Shown: positions 24,040-32,900, counted from the stretch's first letter. The stretch: 34,761 nt of DNA from Alsobacter sp964544365 (GCA_964544365.1 CAZJCW010000013.1:1-34761); one strand, 5' to 3'. Notes: generated from the sequence alone by a model not told the origin. Program-made: numbers and translations.

Positions 24040-25272
24040 ATGCCGGTTCATCTCGCCAGACGGGTCGCCGTCGCTCTAATGCTCGCCGCCCTGGGGGCGG
24101 CTACGCCGGCCATCGCGCAGCCGCAGCCTGCCGCGCCGCCGAAGCAGGAGTTCCGCAACCCGATCTCCGACCTCTTCAGGCTGTTTTCGCCGGCGCCGCA
24201 GCCGCCGCCGCCACAGCCCAAGCCGCCGCCCCGCAAGCGCCCTCCGGCGCCGATGGTCCTGACCGACCAGCCTTCGGTGCCGCGGGCGGATCCGACCGTC
24301 TTCGTCGCCGTCATCGGCGATTCGCTGGCCGAGAATCTCGGCAGCGGACTTGCCGAGGCGTTCGAGACCAATCCCGACATCCAGGTGCTGCGGCGGGGGC
24401 GCAGTTCCACCGGGCTTGTCCGCGACGACTTCTTCGACTGGCGCAAGGCGGCCCGCGATCTTCTGGCGTCCGACGCCAAGGTGACCCACCTCGTCGTCAT
24501 GATGGGCCTGAATGATCGCCAGAGCCTGCGGGACGCATCCGGCGCACAGCTCGACCCCTTCTCCGACGCGTGGCGCGAGGCCTATGCCGCCCGTGTCGAC
24601 GAACTGGCGGCCATGGCGGCCGAGCGCAACATTCCGCTGCTGTGGGTCGGCCTTCCGCCCATGCAGAACGCGCGCTCCTCGGCCGACATGCTCGCCTTGA
24701 ACGAGATCGTGCGCTCCCGCATCGGCCGCGGCGCCCGCGCCGTCTATGTCGACACGTGGGAAGGCTTCACCGATCCGCAGAACCGCTACACCGTGAGCGG
24801 TCCCGCCCTGACGGGCGAGACCGTCCGGCTGCGCGCGGGCGACGGCATCCACCTGACCCGCGCCGGGGCGCGCAAGGCGGCGCATTTCGTCGAGATCGAG
24901 CTGAAGCGCCTGCTCGACAAGGCCGAACCGACCCCCGTTTTCGCGATGCCCTACCCCGACGATCCCGCCAAGGTCGATCCCGCCCTGCAGCCGGGCGGCG
25001 TGGACCGCATGATCGACGAGGCGATCCGGCGTGGCATGGAGGGCATGCCGCCGCCGCCGCCGATCGACATCCAGCCCAAGCCGGTCGCCGGGCCGATCGT
25101 GCCGCTGAACGCGCCGGAAGCGGCCAGCGGCGGCACGCTGGTCGGCGGGGCGGTGTTGCGCCGGCCGGGAGACGCGACCCGCCTGATCGAGCAGGTGCTG
25201 GTGGAGGGCAAGGCGCCCGAACCGAAGCCGGGGCGCGCCGACGACTTTCGCTGGCCTGCGCCCGCCAATTGA
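24040..25272 (+). CDS. DUF459 SGNH-hydrolase-like periplasmic protein
   Basis: The 410-aa product has a Sec signal (1-26, ending TPAIAQ), a proline-rich linker (about 50-72) and an SGNH-type domain: Ser95 in VIGDSLAENL (block I), Asn158 in MGLNDRQ (block III) and Asp268/His271 in GDGIHLTRAG (block V). These match DUF459, proteins of the SGNH fold common in Rhizobiales and often next to MltB-like transglycosylases. A role as an O-acetyl esterase or transferase on peptidoglycan or polysaccharide is plausible. The C-terminal 120 residues are Pro-rich and not catalytic. It follows the transglycosylase by 60 bp and may share its transcript. No strong Shine-Dalgarno supports the start, but the signal peptide does. 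Confidence 0.84.
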   Translation: MPVHLARRVAVALMLAALGAATPAIAQPQPAAPPKQEFRNPISDLFRLFSPAPQPPPPQPKPPPRKRPPAPMVLTDQPSVPRADPTVFVAVIGDSLAENLGSGLAEAFETNPDIQVLRRGRSSTGLVRDDFFDWRKAARDLLASDAKVTHLVVMMGLNDRQSLRDASGAQLDPFSDAWREAYAARVDELAAMAAERNIPLLWVGLPPMQNARSSADMLALNEIVRSRIGRGARAVYVDTWEGFTDPQNRYTVSGPALTGETVRLRAGDGIHLTRAGARKAAHFVEIELKRLLDKAEPTPVFAMPYPDDPAKVDPALQPGGVDRMIDEAIRRGMEGMPPPPPIDIQPKPVAGPIVPLNAPEAASGGTLVGGAVLRRPGDATRLIEQVLVEGKAPEPKPGRADDFRWPAPAN

Positions 25273-25315
25273 GGCGGGGCTCCCGGGCGCGTCGCCCGGC
25301 TGCGGGCGACCGGCG

Positions 25316-26530
25316 TCAGGCCCGCGTCGTGGTGGTGCGTGGCCGGGTCGTGCGGTACTGGCCGCGGTCGACCGCCACGGCGGTGACGGCCGCCAGCGCC
25401 AGGCCGACGAGCCACCAGGCCTGTGCCGCGCCCTGCCCGGCGACGGCCAGCACGAACGCCACGGTCAGAGTCATCAATCCCCCCGCGGCCGCGCCGCCCT
25501 GCAGGCGTGACGCGCCGTCGACCGCGCGCGCCAGCAGCAGCGCCAGCGCGATGGCCCCGAGGAAACCGAGCTCGAACCACACCTCGAACAGGATTCCGCT
25601 CGGCGCACTGTTGGGGACCAGCCCGGCCAGCTTGGCCCGCAGGGCGGTGTCGAGGCCGTGGCCCGTGAACAGGCGTGCCGGGTCGTCGTAGACGATCCGG
25701 CCCCATGAGCGCACCGCCTCCACGCGGGGGTGCGTGATCCCGTAGATCATCTTCGACAGCGGCCGGAGCACGAAGGGCATGGCCGGGGCGGCAAGGACCA
25801 GCCCCGGGATCAGCACGAGGCAGGTCCAGCGCCCGATCGCGGTGTCGATCGTCGCGACGGCGAACACCGCCGCTCCCAGCGCCAGCGCCACCAGCGCGGC
25901 CCAGGCCTCGCCGACGATCAGGGCCGCCGTCACGACCGCGACCAGCAGGAAGCAGGAGACGAAGCGATCCTTCGAGGCGAGCCAGCTCACCGCCGCGGGC
26001 GTGACGAGCACCAGCAGCAGCAGGCCGCGATCGAGGATCGCGGGATCGACCGTGAAGCCCCTTGGAAGGCCGGGCCGCAGCCCGAGCCAGAGCGCCAGGA
26101 GGGCCGACAGGCCGGCGCCGATCGGCATCAGGTAGAGATTGCTCACCCGCATCCGTTGCGGCAGCGCCGCGACGGCGAGGAAAGCGACGACGCCCACGCC
26201 GACGAGGTTGAACAAGCGTTCGAGGGCCTCCGAGGGGAAGGGCGACCAGAGCAGCGACAGGGCGGCCCAGAAGGCCAGGAAGCCGGCGAGCGCCCCGGCC
26301 GGTCCGATGATCGCCCGGCGGGCCCGGCCGAGCGGCTCCCGGCCTTCGCTCTCCACGAAGGTCGCCAGAATGAGGAGGGCGATGCCGATCGGCACGAGGA
26401 TCACCAGCCCGCGGCGCGTCATCAGGGACGCCGCGGGTGCCATGATCACCAGCACGGCGAAGCCGAACCGCCTCAGCAGTCCCGCCGCGTCGACCGCCAA
26501 GTTCGTCGTCTGGGACACAGCCCGATCCAT
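25316..26530 (-). CDS. O-antigen ligase/polymerase-like polytopic membrane protein
   Basis: The 404-aa protein has about ten to twelve hydrophobic segments with a larger hydrophilic loop around residues 260-310 (ITHPRVEAVRSWGRIVYDDPARLFTGHGLDTA, then PNSAPSGILFEVWFELGFLG). This layout, with GHG and an NxxxGILFEVWFELG segment, matches the O-antigen ligase (WaaL)/Wzy-like superfamily. It may attach or polymerise a surface glycan. The ATG at 26530 has AGGA five bases upstream; an in-frame start 15 bp earlier is less well supported. It converges on the DUF459 gene with about 43 bp between stops. Similar genes are often misannotated as transporter permeases. Confidence 0.75.
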   Translation of the reverse strand: MDRAVSQTTNLAVDAAGLLRRFGFAVLVIMAPAASLMTRRGLVILVPIGIALLILATFVESEGREPLGRARRAIIGPAGALAGFLAFWAALSLLWSPFPSEALERLFNLVGVGVVAFLAVAALPQRMRVSNLYLMPIGAGLSALLALWLGLRPGLPRGFTVDPAILDRGLLLLVLVTPAAVSWLASKDRFVSCFLLVAVVTAALIVGEAWAALVALALGAAVFAVATIDTAIGRWTCLVLIPGLVLAAPAMPFVLRPLSKMIYGITHPRVEAVRSWGRIVYDDPARLFTGHGLDTALRAKLAGLVPNSAPSGILFEVWFELGFLGAIALALLLARAVDGASRLQGGAAAGGLMTLTVAFVLAVAGQGAAQAWWLVGLALAAVTAVAVDRGQYRTTRPRTTTTRA

Positions 26531-26660
26531 CGTCCTGCCCGCCAATCGGGCAACACTCTATCCGCACAAGGCCTTCGGAACTGTGCGTTCGAGGCAACAC
26601 TGAACGCAACTCGTGCTGCACTGCAACGCTCCCGCGCGCCCCCGCCACCCCTCCCTCCCC

Positions 26661-26747
26661 CCGTCATCCCCGGGCCCGGCCCGGGGATCCACGACTTCCC
26701 CTGCGCCCGCAAACCGTGGATGGCCGGGACAGGCCCGGCCATGACGG
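26661..26747. repeat. 87-bp palindromic intergenic repeat folding as a perfect four-way junction
   Basis: The element is bounded by CCGTCAT (26661-26667) and ATGACGG (26741-26747). Inside are three consecutive perfect stems: CCCCGGG/CCCGGGG (26668-26674/26680-26686), ATCCACG/CGTGGAT (26687-26693/26715-26721, 21-nt loop) and GGCCGGG/CCCGGCC (26722-26728/26734-26740). The stems abut with no unpaired bases, giving a cloverleaf. It resembles abundant intergenic palindromes of Rhizobiales, often derived from short mobile units. The rest of the 339-bp gap (26531-26869) holds no gene: an AT-richer part near 26545-26620 probably contains the promoter of the minus-strand gene, and 26748-26869 is the leader of the antiporter. 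Confidence 0.85.
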
Positions 26748-26869
26748 CGGAGGGCGGGCACATGGCCGGCGGGACTCCGGACGGCGGGGCGCGCCGGCCG
26801 ACGTCCGCAGACCGACGTTGCCGATGGCCGCGCCTTCCCCTAGTTCTGCTGCGGGACTTGGGGGGCTTC

Positions 26870-28270
26870 ATGCGTCGTCTGTTCATTCTGGCCGCCATGT
26901 TGGCGGCATTGCCGTCCGGCGCGTTCGCTGCCGAGGGACTCGACGGCCGCGGCTTCGGCTTCGTCTGGGCGCTTCCCTTCGTCGGGATCCTCCTGTCGAT
27001 CGCCGTGTTGCCGCTCATGGCCCCGCATGCCTGGGAACACCACCAGGGCAAGATCGCCGCTCTCTGGGCCCTCCTCGTCGCCGTCCCGCTGCTGCTGACG
27101 CAGGGGGCCGGGGTCACCGCCGGCGCGCTGGCGCACGCCTTCCTGCTCGAATACGTGCCGTTCATCCTGCTCCTGCTCGTGCTCTTCACCACTGCGGGAG
27201 GGATTCTCGTCGCCGGCAACATCCACGGCACGCCGCTGGTCAACACGGCGCTGCTCACCATCGGCGCGCTGCTGGCCAGCTTCATCGGCACCACGGGCGC
27301 CTCGATGGTGATGATCCGCCCGGTGCTGCGCGCCAACGATCACCGCAAGCACAACGTGCATGTCATCGTGTTCTTCATCTTCATGGTGTCGAACCTCGGC
27401 GGCGCGCTCACGCCGCTGGGCGACCCGCCGCTGTTCCTCGGCTTTCTGAAGGGCGTCGATTTCTTCTGGACGACGAAGCACCTCGCCCTGGAGACGCTTC
27501 TGGCGTCCGCGATCGTCCTGGTGGTGTTCTTCTTGCTCGATCTCTGGTTCCACAAGCGCGAGGCGTTCGTGCCGGATCCCACGCCAGACCGCCGCGTCCG
27601 CGTGAGGGGCCTCGTCAACATCCCCCTCATCGGCGTTGTGATCGCCGCGATCCTGATGAGCGCCACGTGGAAGCCGGGCGTCGCCCTGACCGTTTTCGGC
27701 GTCCCGCTCGAGTGGCAGAACATCCTGCGCGACGCCGTGTTCGTCGCCGTCGCCCTCGCATCGATGGCCCTCACGAAGCGAGAGTACCGCGAGGCCAACG
27801 GTTTCTCTTGGGGCCCCATCATCGAGGTCGCCAAGCTCTTTGCCGGCATCTTCACCGCGATGATCCCGGTCCTCGCCATGCTGCGCGCCGGCGAGTCGGG
27901 TGCCTTTGCCCCGCTCGTCGCCATCGTGACGAACGCCGACGGCACGCCCAACAACGTGGCCTATTTCTGGCTCACCGGCGCCTTGTCTTCATTCCTCGAC
28001 AACGCGCCGACCTACCTCGTCTTCTTCGAACTGGCCGGCGGCGACGCGCAGGTCCTGATGACGAAGGGCGCGCTGACGCTTGCCGCCATTTCCTGCGGCG
28101 CCGTGTTCATGGGCGCCAACAGCTACATCGGGAACGCCCCGAACTTCATGGTCTATGCCATCGCCCGCTCCGCCGGCGTGCGGATGCCGAGCTTCTTCGG
28201 ATACATGCTGTGGTCGGGGGCGATCCTCTTGCCGACCTTCGTCGTCGTGACACTCGTCTTCTTCCGTTAG
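26870..28270 (+). CDS. NhaD-type sodium:proton antiporter, copy 1
   Basis: The 466-aa polytopic membrane protein belongs to the ion-transporter superfamily, NhaD/CitMHS-like branch. A signal-like N-terminus (1-20, ending SGAFA) precedes about twelve helices. Diagnostic blocks are TPLGDPPLFLGFLKGV, SSFLDNAPTYLVFFELAGG and YIGNAPNFMVYAIARSAGV, containing the conserved Asp/Asn residues expected in the ion path. It probably exchanges Na+ or Li+ for H+; an organic anion substrate cannot be excluded. A second, closely related copy is 2 kb away in opposite orientation. A GGGGGG-rich site precedes the ATG. The reading frame is open far upstream without similarity. Confidence 0.85.
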   Translation: MRRLFILAAMLAALPSGAFAAEGLDGRGFGFVWALPFVGILLSIAVLPLMAPHAWEHHQGKIAALWALLVAVPLLLTQGAGVTAGALAHAFLLEYVPFILLLLVLFTTAGGILVAGNIHGTPLVNTALLTIGALLASFIGTTGASMVMIRPVLRANDHRKHNVHVIVFFIFMVSNLGGALTPLGDPPLFLGFLKGVDFFWTTKHLALETLLASAIVLVVFFLLDLWFHKREAFVPDPTPDRRVRVRGLVNIPLIGVVIAAILMSATWKPGVALTVFGVPLEWQNILRDAVFVAVALASMALTKREYREANGFSWGPIIEVAKLFAGIFTAMIPVLAMLRAGESGAFAPLVAIVTNADGTPNNVAYFWLTGALSSFLDNAPTYLVFFELAGGDAQVLMTKGALTLAAISCGAVFMGANSYIGNAPNFMVYAIARSAGVRMPSFFGYMLWSGAILLPTFVVVTLVFFR

Positions 28271-28282
28271 GGCAGCATCACC

Positions 28283-28657
28283 ATGTCTCAGAGCGAGCAA
28301 CCCGCCGATGCCTTCGTCCTCTACGACCTGCGGGTCGAGGTGGTGAAGGGCGATCGTCCGATGGTGTGCAATCACCGGGAGGGCGACTTCTTCACCCTCT
28401 CCGGCGAAAACCTCGCCCTGCCGCCGGGCCAGACCTTCCCGATCTACTCCCTCGCGGCGCTGCTGCCCCTGCTCCCCGCCAAGCAGCGCGAGACGCACCC
28501 CAATGACTGGATGACCACCGACGCCGACGTGGCCTGCCCCGATCCGTATTGCGGCGGGCGGTTCCGCATCACGCGGATCGGCAAGCGGATCTTCCGCCAT
28601 TCGGAGGTGACGGTCGTCCCGCTCCCGCCGGCCGGTTTCCGTGCCGATCCCGTCTAA
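28283..28657 (+). CDS. TIGR04076-like small cytoplasmic protein between the two antiporters
   Basis: The 124-aa soluble protein reads YDLRVEVVKGDRPMVCNHREGDFFTLSGENL, then FPIYSLAALLPLLPAKQRE and DADVACPDPYCGGRFRITRIG. The pattern of a hydrophobic ligand-like N-terminal strand, a central ALLPLL helix and a CPDPxxGGRxxF C-terminal part resembles the TIGR04076 family of unknown function. Three Cys (29, 85 and 90) could bind a metal. It starts 12 bp after the antiporter copy 1 stop, so it is probably co-transcribed with it, and ends 3 bp from the convergent copy 2 stop. Family assignment is tentative; function unknown. Confidence 0.65.
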   Translation: MSQSEQPADAFVLYDLRVEVVKGDRPMVCNHREGDFFTLSGENLALPPGQTFPIYSLAALLPLLPAKQRETHPNDWMTTDADVACPDPYCGGRFRITRIGKRIFRHSEVTVVPLPPAGFRADPV

Positions 28658-28660
28658 GGC

Positions 28661-30112
28661 TCAGAGCAGGAACAGCACCGTCACCAGCACGAACAGCGGC
28701 ATCAGGATCGCCCCCGACCACAGCATGAAGCCGAAGAAGCTCGGCATCTCGACCCCGGCGGAGCGGGCGATGGCGTAGACCATGAAGTTCGGGGCATTGC
28801 CGATATACGTGTTGGCGCCCATGAACACGGCGCCCAGGGAGATGGCCGTCAGGACGTGGGCCAGCGGACCCATCAGCTTCGCCGGATCGCCGCCTGCCAG
28901 CTCGAAGAAGACGAGATAGGTCGGGGCGTTGTCGAGGAACGACGAGAGGATGCCGGTGAGCCAGAAATAGGCGACCGGCGACGGCGTGCCGTCGGCCCGG
29001 CTGACCAGCGCGACCAGCGCCGAGAACGGCCCGTTTGCACCGGCGCTCAGCATCGCCAGCACGGGGATGATGCAGATGAAGATGGCCGCGAACAGCTTCG
29101 CCACCTCCCGGATGGGCTCCCAGTCGAAGCCGTTGGCTTCGCGGTGTTCCTTTTTGCTGATCAGCAGCGAGACGATGCCGACGGCCACGAAGGTCACGTC
29201 GCGCACGATGAACTGGAGCGGCAGCTCGACGCCGGCAACGGTGAACACGATGCCCGGATTCCACAGGCCGCTCAGCAGGATGGCAGCGATGACGACGCCG
29301 ATCAGGGCGAAGTTCCGCGTGCCCAGGAGGCGGATGCGCCGCTCCGGCGTCGGGTCCTTGAGGGGCGGCGCCTTCTCCTCGCGGCGGTAGTACCAGCTGT
29401 CCAGCGCGAAGAAGACGGCCAGGAGCAGGACCGACGACACCACCATCGGCCAGAACAGGGCCTTCGTCGTCCAGAAGAAGCCGACGCCCTTGAGGAAGCC
29501 GAGGAACAGCGGCGGATCGCCCAGCGGCGTCAGCGAGCCGCCGATGTTCGACACCAGGAAGATGAAGAACACCACCACATGCACGTTGTGCCGCCGGTTG
29601 TCGTTGGCGCGCAGCAGCGGCCGGATGAGGATCATCGACGCCCCGGTCGTTCCGACGACGCTGGCCATCGCCGTCCCGACGGCCAGCAGGGCGGTGTTCG
29701 AGGTCGGAGTTCCGCGGATGTTGCCCGCCACGACGATCCCGCCCGCGGCGGTGAACAGGGCGAACAGCATCAGGATGAACGGAAGGTATTCCCGCAGGAT
29801 CGCGAAGGCGATCGCTCCGGTCGCGTCGGCCGGCCCGACCACGACGTAGAGCGGCACCACGACCAGCGCCGCCCAGACGGCGGCGATCGTGCCGTATCGG
29901 TGGTGCCACAGGGCGGGAAACAGCAGCGGCCCGAGCGCGATCGACAGCAGGATCCCGAGGAACGGCAGCGCCCACATCAGGCTGAGCCCGCTGCCGTCGA
30001 GCGCCGCCGCCGCCAGCGCGGGGGACGCGGCCGGCGGCAGCATCGCCATCGCCGCGAGGAGGGGAAGCAGGAACCGGAAGGCGCGCGGCGCGGCGGGGCG
30101 TCGGAAAATCAA
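28661..30112 (-). CDS. NhaD-type sodium:proton antiporter, copy 2, with TTG start
   Basis: The 483-aa product is a paralogue of the plus-strand antiporter, with matching blocks TPLGDPPLFLGFLKGV, SSFLDNAPTYLVFFELAGG and YIGNAPNFMVYAIARSAGV and the same topology. No ATG lies near the expected start: the frame is open to 30586, and the first Met inside the signal is at 30049. A TTG at 30112 with GAGGA six bases upstream gives a complete signal peptide (MIFRRPAAPRAFRFLLPLLAAM...SPALA), so I chose it. The copies differ most in the second helix and in the loop around residues 215-235, so ion or regulation may differ. Confidence 0.83.
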   Translation of the reverse strand: MIFRRPAAPRAFRFLLPLLAAMAMLPPAASPALAAAALDGSGLSLMWALPFLGILLSIALGPLLFPALWHHRYGTIAAVWAALVVVPLYVVVGPADATGAIAFAILREYLPFILMLFALFTAAGGIVVAGNIRGTPTSNTALLAVGTAMASVVGTTGASMILIRPLLRANDNRRHNVHVVVFFIFLVSNIGGSLTPLGDPPLFLGFLKGVGFFWTTKALFWPMVVSSVLLLAVFFALDSWYYRREEKAPPLKDPTPERRIRLLGTRNFALIGVVIAAILLSGLWNPGIVFTVAGVELPLQFIVRDVTFVAVGIVSLLISKKEHREANGFDWEPIREVAKLFAAIFICIIPVLAMLSAGANGPFSALVALVSRADGTPSPVAYFWLTGILSSFLDNAPTYLVFFELAGGDPAKLMGPLAHVLTAISLGAVFMGANTYIGNAPNFMVYAIARSAGVEMPSFFGFMLWSGAILMPLFVLVTVLFLL

Positions 30113-30230
30113 GTCGATCCTCGCGGGGTTCGACCCGCCGGGGCGGGGGGAGGGGGACGGACGGCGTCGGGCCGGACCGGCCGACGGTTGAGACGGAAGG
30201 CGACCGAAGGGGACACGGAACGGACGTGCA

Positions 30231-30255
30231 AGCGGCCCCGAAACGAGGGGCCGCT
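30231..30255. promoter_or_regulatory. Perfect 9-bp hairpin in the divergent leader region
   Basis: AGCGGCCCC (30231-30239) and GGGGCCGCT (30247-30255) enclose a 7-nt loop. It sits in the 281-bp gap between the divergent antiporter copy 2 and the glutamine amidotransferase gene, about 120 bp upstream of the former. No U-tract follows on either strand, so a leader structure or operator is as likely as a terminator. Nothing else is recognised in this gap. Confidence 0.35.
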
Positions 30256-30393
30256 GCCACAGATAGGGCCTCGGCGGCCCGATTGACACCCGCAAAGACG
30301 GCGCGGCCGTGGCAAGGGCCTTAAGCCCATCTTCACGCACTGGGCGCAGCGTGGACGTCGGAACGTGGCGGCGCGTCTGGTCGGAGGTCGAGA

Positions 30394-31185
30394 ATGTGCC
30401 GGTTTCTGGCCTATCGCGGACGTCCCGTCTTCCTCGAGGACCTTGTCTGCGCGCCGGACCACTCGCTGGTCCACCAGTCGCTGCACGCCGAGGAGACCAA
30501 GACCGGCACCAACGGCGACGGCTTCGGCGTCGGCTGGTACGGCGCCCGTCGCGAGCCCGGCGTGTACCGCGAGGTCCGTCCTGCATGGTCCGACGAGAAC
30601 CTGCGGTCGATCTGCGCCCAGGTCTCGTCCGGCCTGTTCTTCGCCCATGTGCGGGCGGCCACCGGAACGGCGACGTCGCGCGCCAACTGCCACCCGTTCG
30701 TCCGCGGCCGCTGGATGTTCATGCACAACGGCCAGATCGGCGGCTACGCGGTCGTCCGTCGCCGGCTGGAGGACATGATCCCCGACGATCTCTACCACCA
30801 CCGCGCGGGCACGACCGACAGCGAGGCGATCTTCCTCGCGGCGCTGGCCGCGGGGCTCGACGAGGACCCGGTGCGGGCCGTCGGCGCCACGCTGCGGCGG
30901 GTCAAGGCGTTCATGGATGCCGCCGGCGTCGCCGAGGCGCTGAGGTTCACCGCCGCCCTCACCGATGGTGAATCGCTCTATGCCTTCCGCTGGGCGTCCG
31001 ACGGCAAGCCGGCGACGCTCTACCATCGCGCGCGCGGCGAGGATCTTCTTGTCGTGTCTGAGCCGCTCGATCGCAGGGAGCCCGGCTGGCAGGCGCTTCC
31101 CGTGTCCTGCGCGCTCGTGGCGCGTCGCGGCGCGCCCCCGGCGCTGGCCTGCATGGACGACGCCCTGCGCCGGGAATTCGCGTAG
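30394..31185 (+). CDS. Class II glutamine amidotransferase (EgtC/YafJ-like)
   Basis: The 263-aa product is a single Ntn glutamine amidotransferase domain. Cys2 (codon 30397-30399) would become the nucleophile after removal of Met1. Other family blocks are TNGDGFGVGWYG (39-50), FFAHVRAATGTATSRANCHPF, MFMHNGQIGGY and DSEAIFLAAL. It hydrolyses glutamine or a gamma-glutamyl amide. EgtC is the ergothioneine enzyme, but no egtABD genes are in the window, so YafJ-like is the neutral name. GGAGGT at 30383-30388 lies five bases before the ATG. It ends before an AT-rich stretch. Confidence 0.88.
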   Translation: MCRFLAYRGRPVFLEDLVCAPDHSLVHQSLHAEETKTGTNGDGFGVGWYGARREPGVYREVRPAWSDENLRSICAQVSSGLFFAHVRAATGTATSRANCHPFVRGRWMFMHNGQIGGYAVVRRRLEDMIPDDLYHHRAGTTDSEAIFLAALAAGLDEDPVRAVGATLRRVKAFMDAAGVAEALRFTAALTDGESLYAFRWASDGKPATLYHRARGEDLLVVSEPLDRREPGWQALPVSCALVARRGAPPALACMDDALRREFA

Positions 31186-31318
31186 AAGTTGTATAAGTAC
31201 GAACACAATCCATTAAAATTCAACCTATGCGATTAACTTCCGGGTTGCTTGCAATCGCGCGATATTTAGGGTATCGAGGAAGGGTATTTTCGATCTTTTG
31301 AGATTAACCTCCGTGTTC
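31186..31318 (+). promoter_or_regulatory. AT-rich leader and candidate promoter of the FecR-domain gene
   Basis: About 130 bp of clearly lower GC than any neighbouring DNA. It holds a 12-bp direct repeat with one mismatch, GATTAACTTCCG (31231-31242) and GATTAACCTCCG (31302-31313), 71 bp apart, and several AT runs suitable for a -10 element. The second copy is 6 bp from the chosen ATG, where binding could block translation or initiation. Confidence 0.45.
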
Positions 31319-32689
31319 ATGAGCAGAGTCCTTTCCATCGCCACGTGCCTTGCCGCGATTCTCGTCGCGGGGTCGGCCTCCGCACAGGCCATCGGCGACG
31401 CGCGGTTCGTCCGCAAGGACGTGCGCGGGATCATGGCCGGCAGGCTCGTCCCCGTGAATGCCGGCGACACGGTGTATCGCGACCAGATCATCCGGACCGC
31501 GGCCGACAGCTCCAGCGTGCTCGTCTTCCTCGACAAGTCGAGCATGGCGATCGGACCGCAATCGGAGGTCCGGCTGGACGAATTCGTGTTCAAGTCCTCG
31601 TCGGGTCCGCGCACGGTCGACACGGTGAAGGGCTTCTTCCGCTTCATCAGCGGCACCGGAGCCGACGCGCACGATTACAGCGTGCGCACGCCACATGCCA
31701 CGATCGCCGTCCGCGGCACCACGTTCGACGTCCGCGTGACGGAGGCCGGCACGACCGTCGTCCTGCACGACGGTGCCGTCGACGTCTGCAGTGCGGGCGA
31801 GTGCCGCTCCCTCGTGCCCGGCCAGTCCGTCGAGACCCGCAACAAGGGCAAGGGTATGGGCGACGTGCGCCCGACGCGCCCCACGGACTGGACCTACGGC
31901 GAAGCGCCGAAGGAGCAGCGTGCCGCGTTGGAGGCGTCCAGGGTCGCCATGGACCGGATCGCCGCGGCCAATGGCGTGAGGACCGTGGCCTCGGCCAAGG
32001 CCGCTGCCGCCGCAGCCGCCTCCGCGTCGCTCGCCAAGGCAGGTCCCGTCGCACCGCCGGCCGCAGCGCCCGTGCAGGCGGACAGCGCTCCTCCGGTTCC
32101 TGCCGCAAGGTCCGCCGAGAGCCCGGCCGCCGCGGCGCCGGCCGTCAAGGTCGAGCAGCCGGCGGGCCTGACCGTGGCCGTGGCGGCACCGCCGGCCGCG
32201 CAGCCGGCCCAGCCCGCTGAGCAGCGCGCCCCGGCAACCGCCCGGGCGGTGGAAGCGCCTGCCCCCCCGCCGCCGGCACCGGCCCTGGCCTCGCCTCCCG
32301 CGCCTCGTGCCGTTGCACCTGCGCCCTCCGTCGTGGCGACGGCAGATCCGGCACGGTCGCGCGCAGGCGTCCCCGCCGCCGCGCAGGATCGTCTGCCTCC
32401 CTTGGCTGTCTCCGCCTCACGCGGTGAGCCGTCCGCGCTCGAGGTCGGATGGCTGGGTTGGGCGGGCGATACAATTGCGGGAGCCACGGGCCGGATCGCC
32501 TCGCTCACGGCCGTCGTGACGGGTGCCCTAGCGCACCCCCGGCCCGAGACACCGGAGACTCCGGTCCAGGCCTTGCTCCGCGCCGGCCCCCGTGACAGCG
32601 ACGACAGGCAGCCCTTCCCGCTGATCCCGGAGCGCGTGAACCAGGCCGTCATCCCCAACAACAAGGGCGACGGATCCGACTTGTCGTAA
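31319..32689 (+). CDS. Secreted FecR-domain protein with Ala/Pro-rich tail
   Basis: The 456-aa product has a Sec signal (1-23, ending GSASAQA) and a FecR domain (about 30-180) with ADSSSVLVFLDKSSMAIGPQSEVRLDEFVF, DTVKGFFRFISG and TPHATIAVRGTTFDVRV, the core of this fold. Unlike FecR anti-sigma factors it has no transmembrane helix between cytoplasmic and periplasmic parts, and there is no FecI-type sigma factor nearby. Residues about 210-370 are Ala/Pro-rich low complexity, followed by a short amphipathic segment. Such stand-alone FecR proteins are probably periplasmic scaffold or sensor proteins. An upstream TTG (31298) would extend the N-terminus by seven residues. Confidence 0.84.
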   Translation: MSRVLSIATCLAAILVAGSASAQAIGDARFVRKDVRGIMAGRLVPVNAGDTVYRDQIIRTAADSSSVLVFLDKSSMAIGPQSEVRLDEFVFKSSSGPRTVDTVKGFFRFISGTGADAHDYSVRTPHATIAVRGTTFDVRVTEAGTTVVLHDGAVDVCSAGECRSLVPGQSVETRNKGKGMGDVRPTRPTDWTYGEAPKEQRAALEASRVAMDRIAAANGVRTVASAKAAAAAAASASLAKAGPVAPPAAAPVQADSAPPVPAARSAESPAAAAPAVKVEQPAGLTVAVAAPPAAQPAQPAEQRAPATARAVEAPAPPPPAPALASPPAPRAVAPAPSVVATADPARSRAGVPAAAQDRLPPLAVSASRGEPSALEVGWLGWAGDTIAGATGRIASLTAVVTGALAHPRPETPETPVQALLRAGPRDSDDRQPFPLIPERVNQAVIPNNKGDGSDLS

Positions 32690-32900
32690 GGCGGACCGTC
32701 GCCGGACCGCGACGGCCGAGGCCACCCAGGACCGGATAGCGCGCACCGGAGCTTGACCGCGCGCCAAGCGCAAGAGCCGGATCGTCGCGCGCAGCCGCGT
32801 AGATCGGCCTCCCAGTCGGGTGACGCCGTCCCGCTCCGTGGAACAGGACGCAAGCCGATCCCGGCTCGTGGGTTCCCGAACCCGCCGCCGATGCGCCGGT

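Noticed and set aside
32690..32900. Small RNA or gene between the FecR gene and tal
   Set aside because: Only a 5-bp hairpin and no frame with start, Shine-Dalgarno and family similarity were seen.
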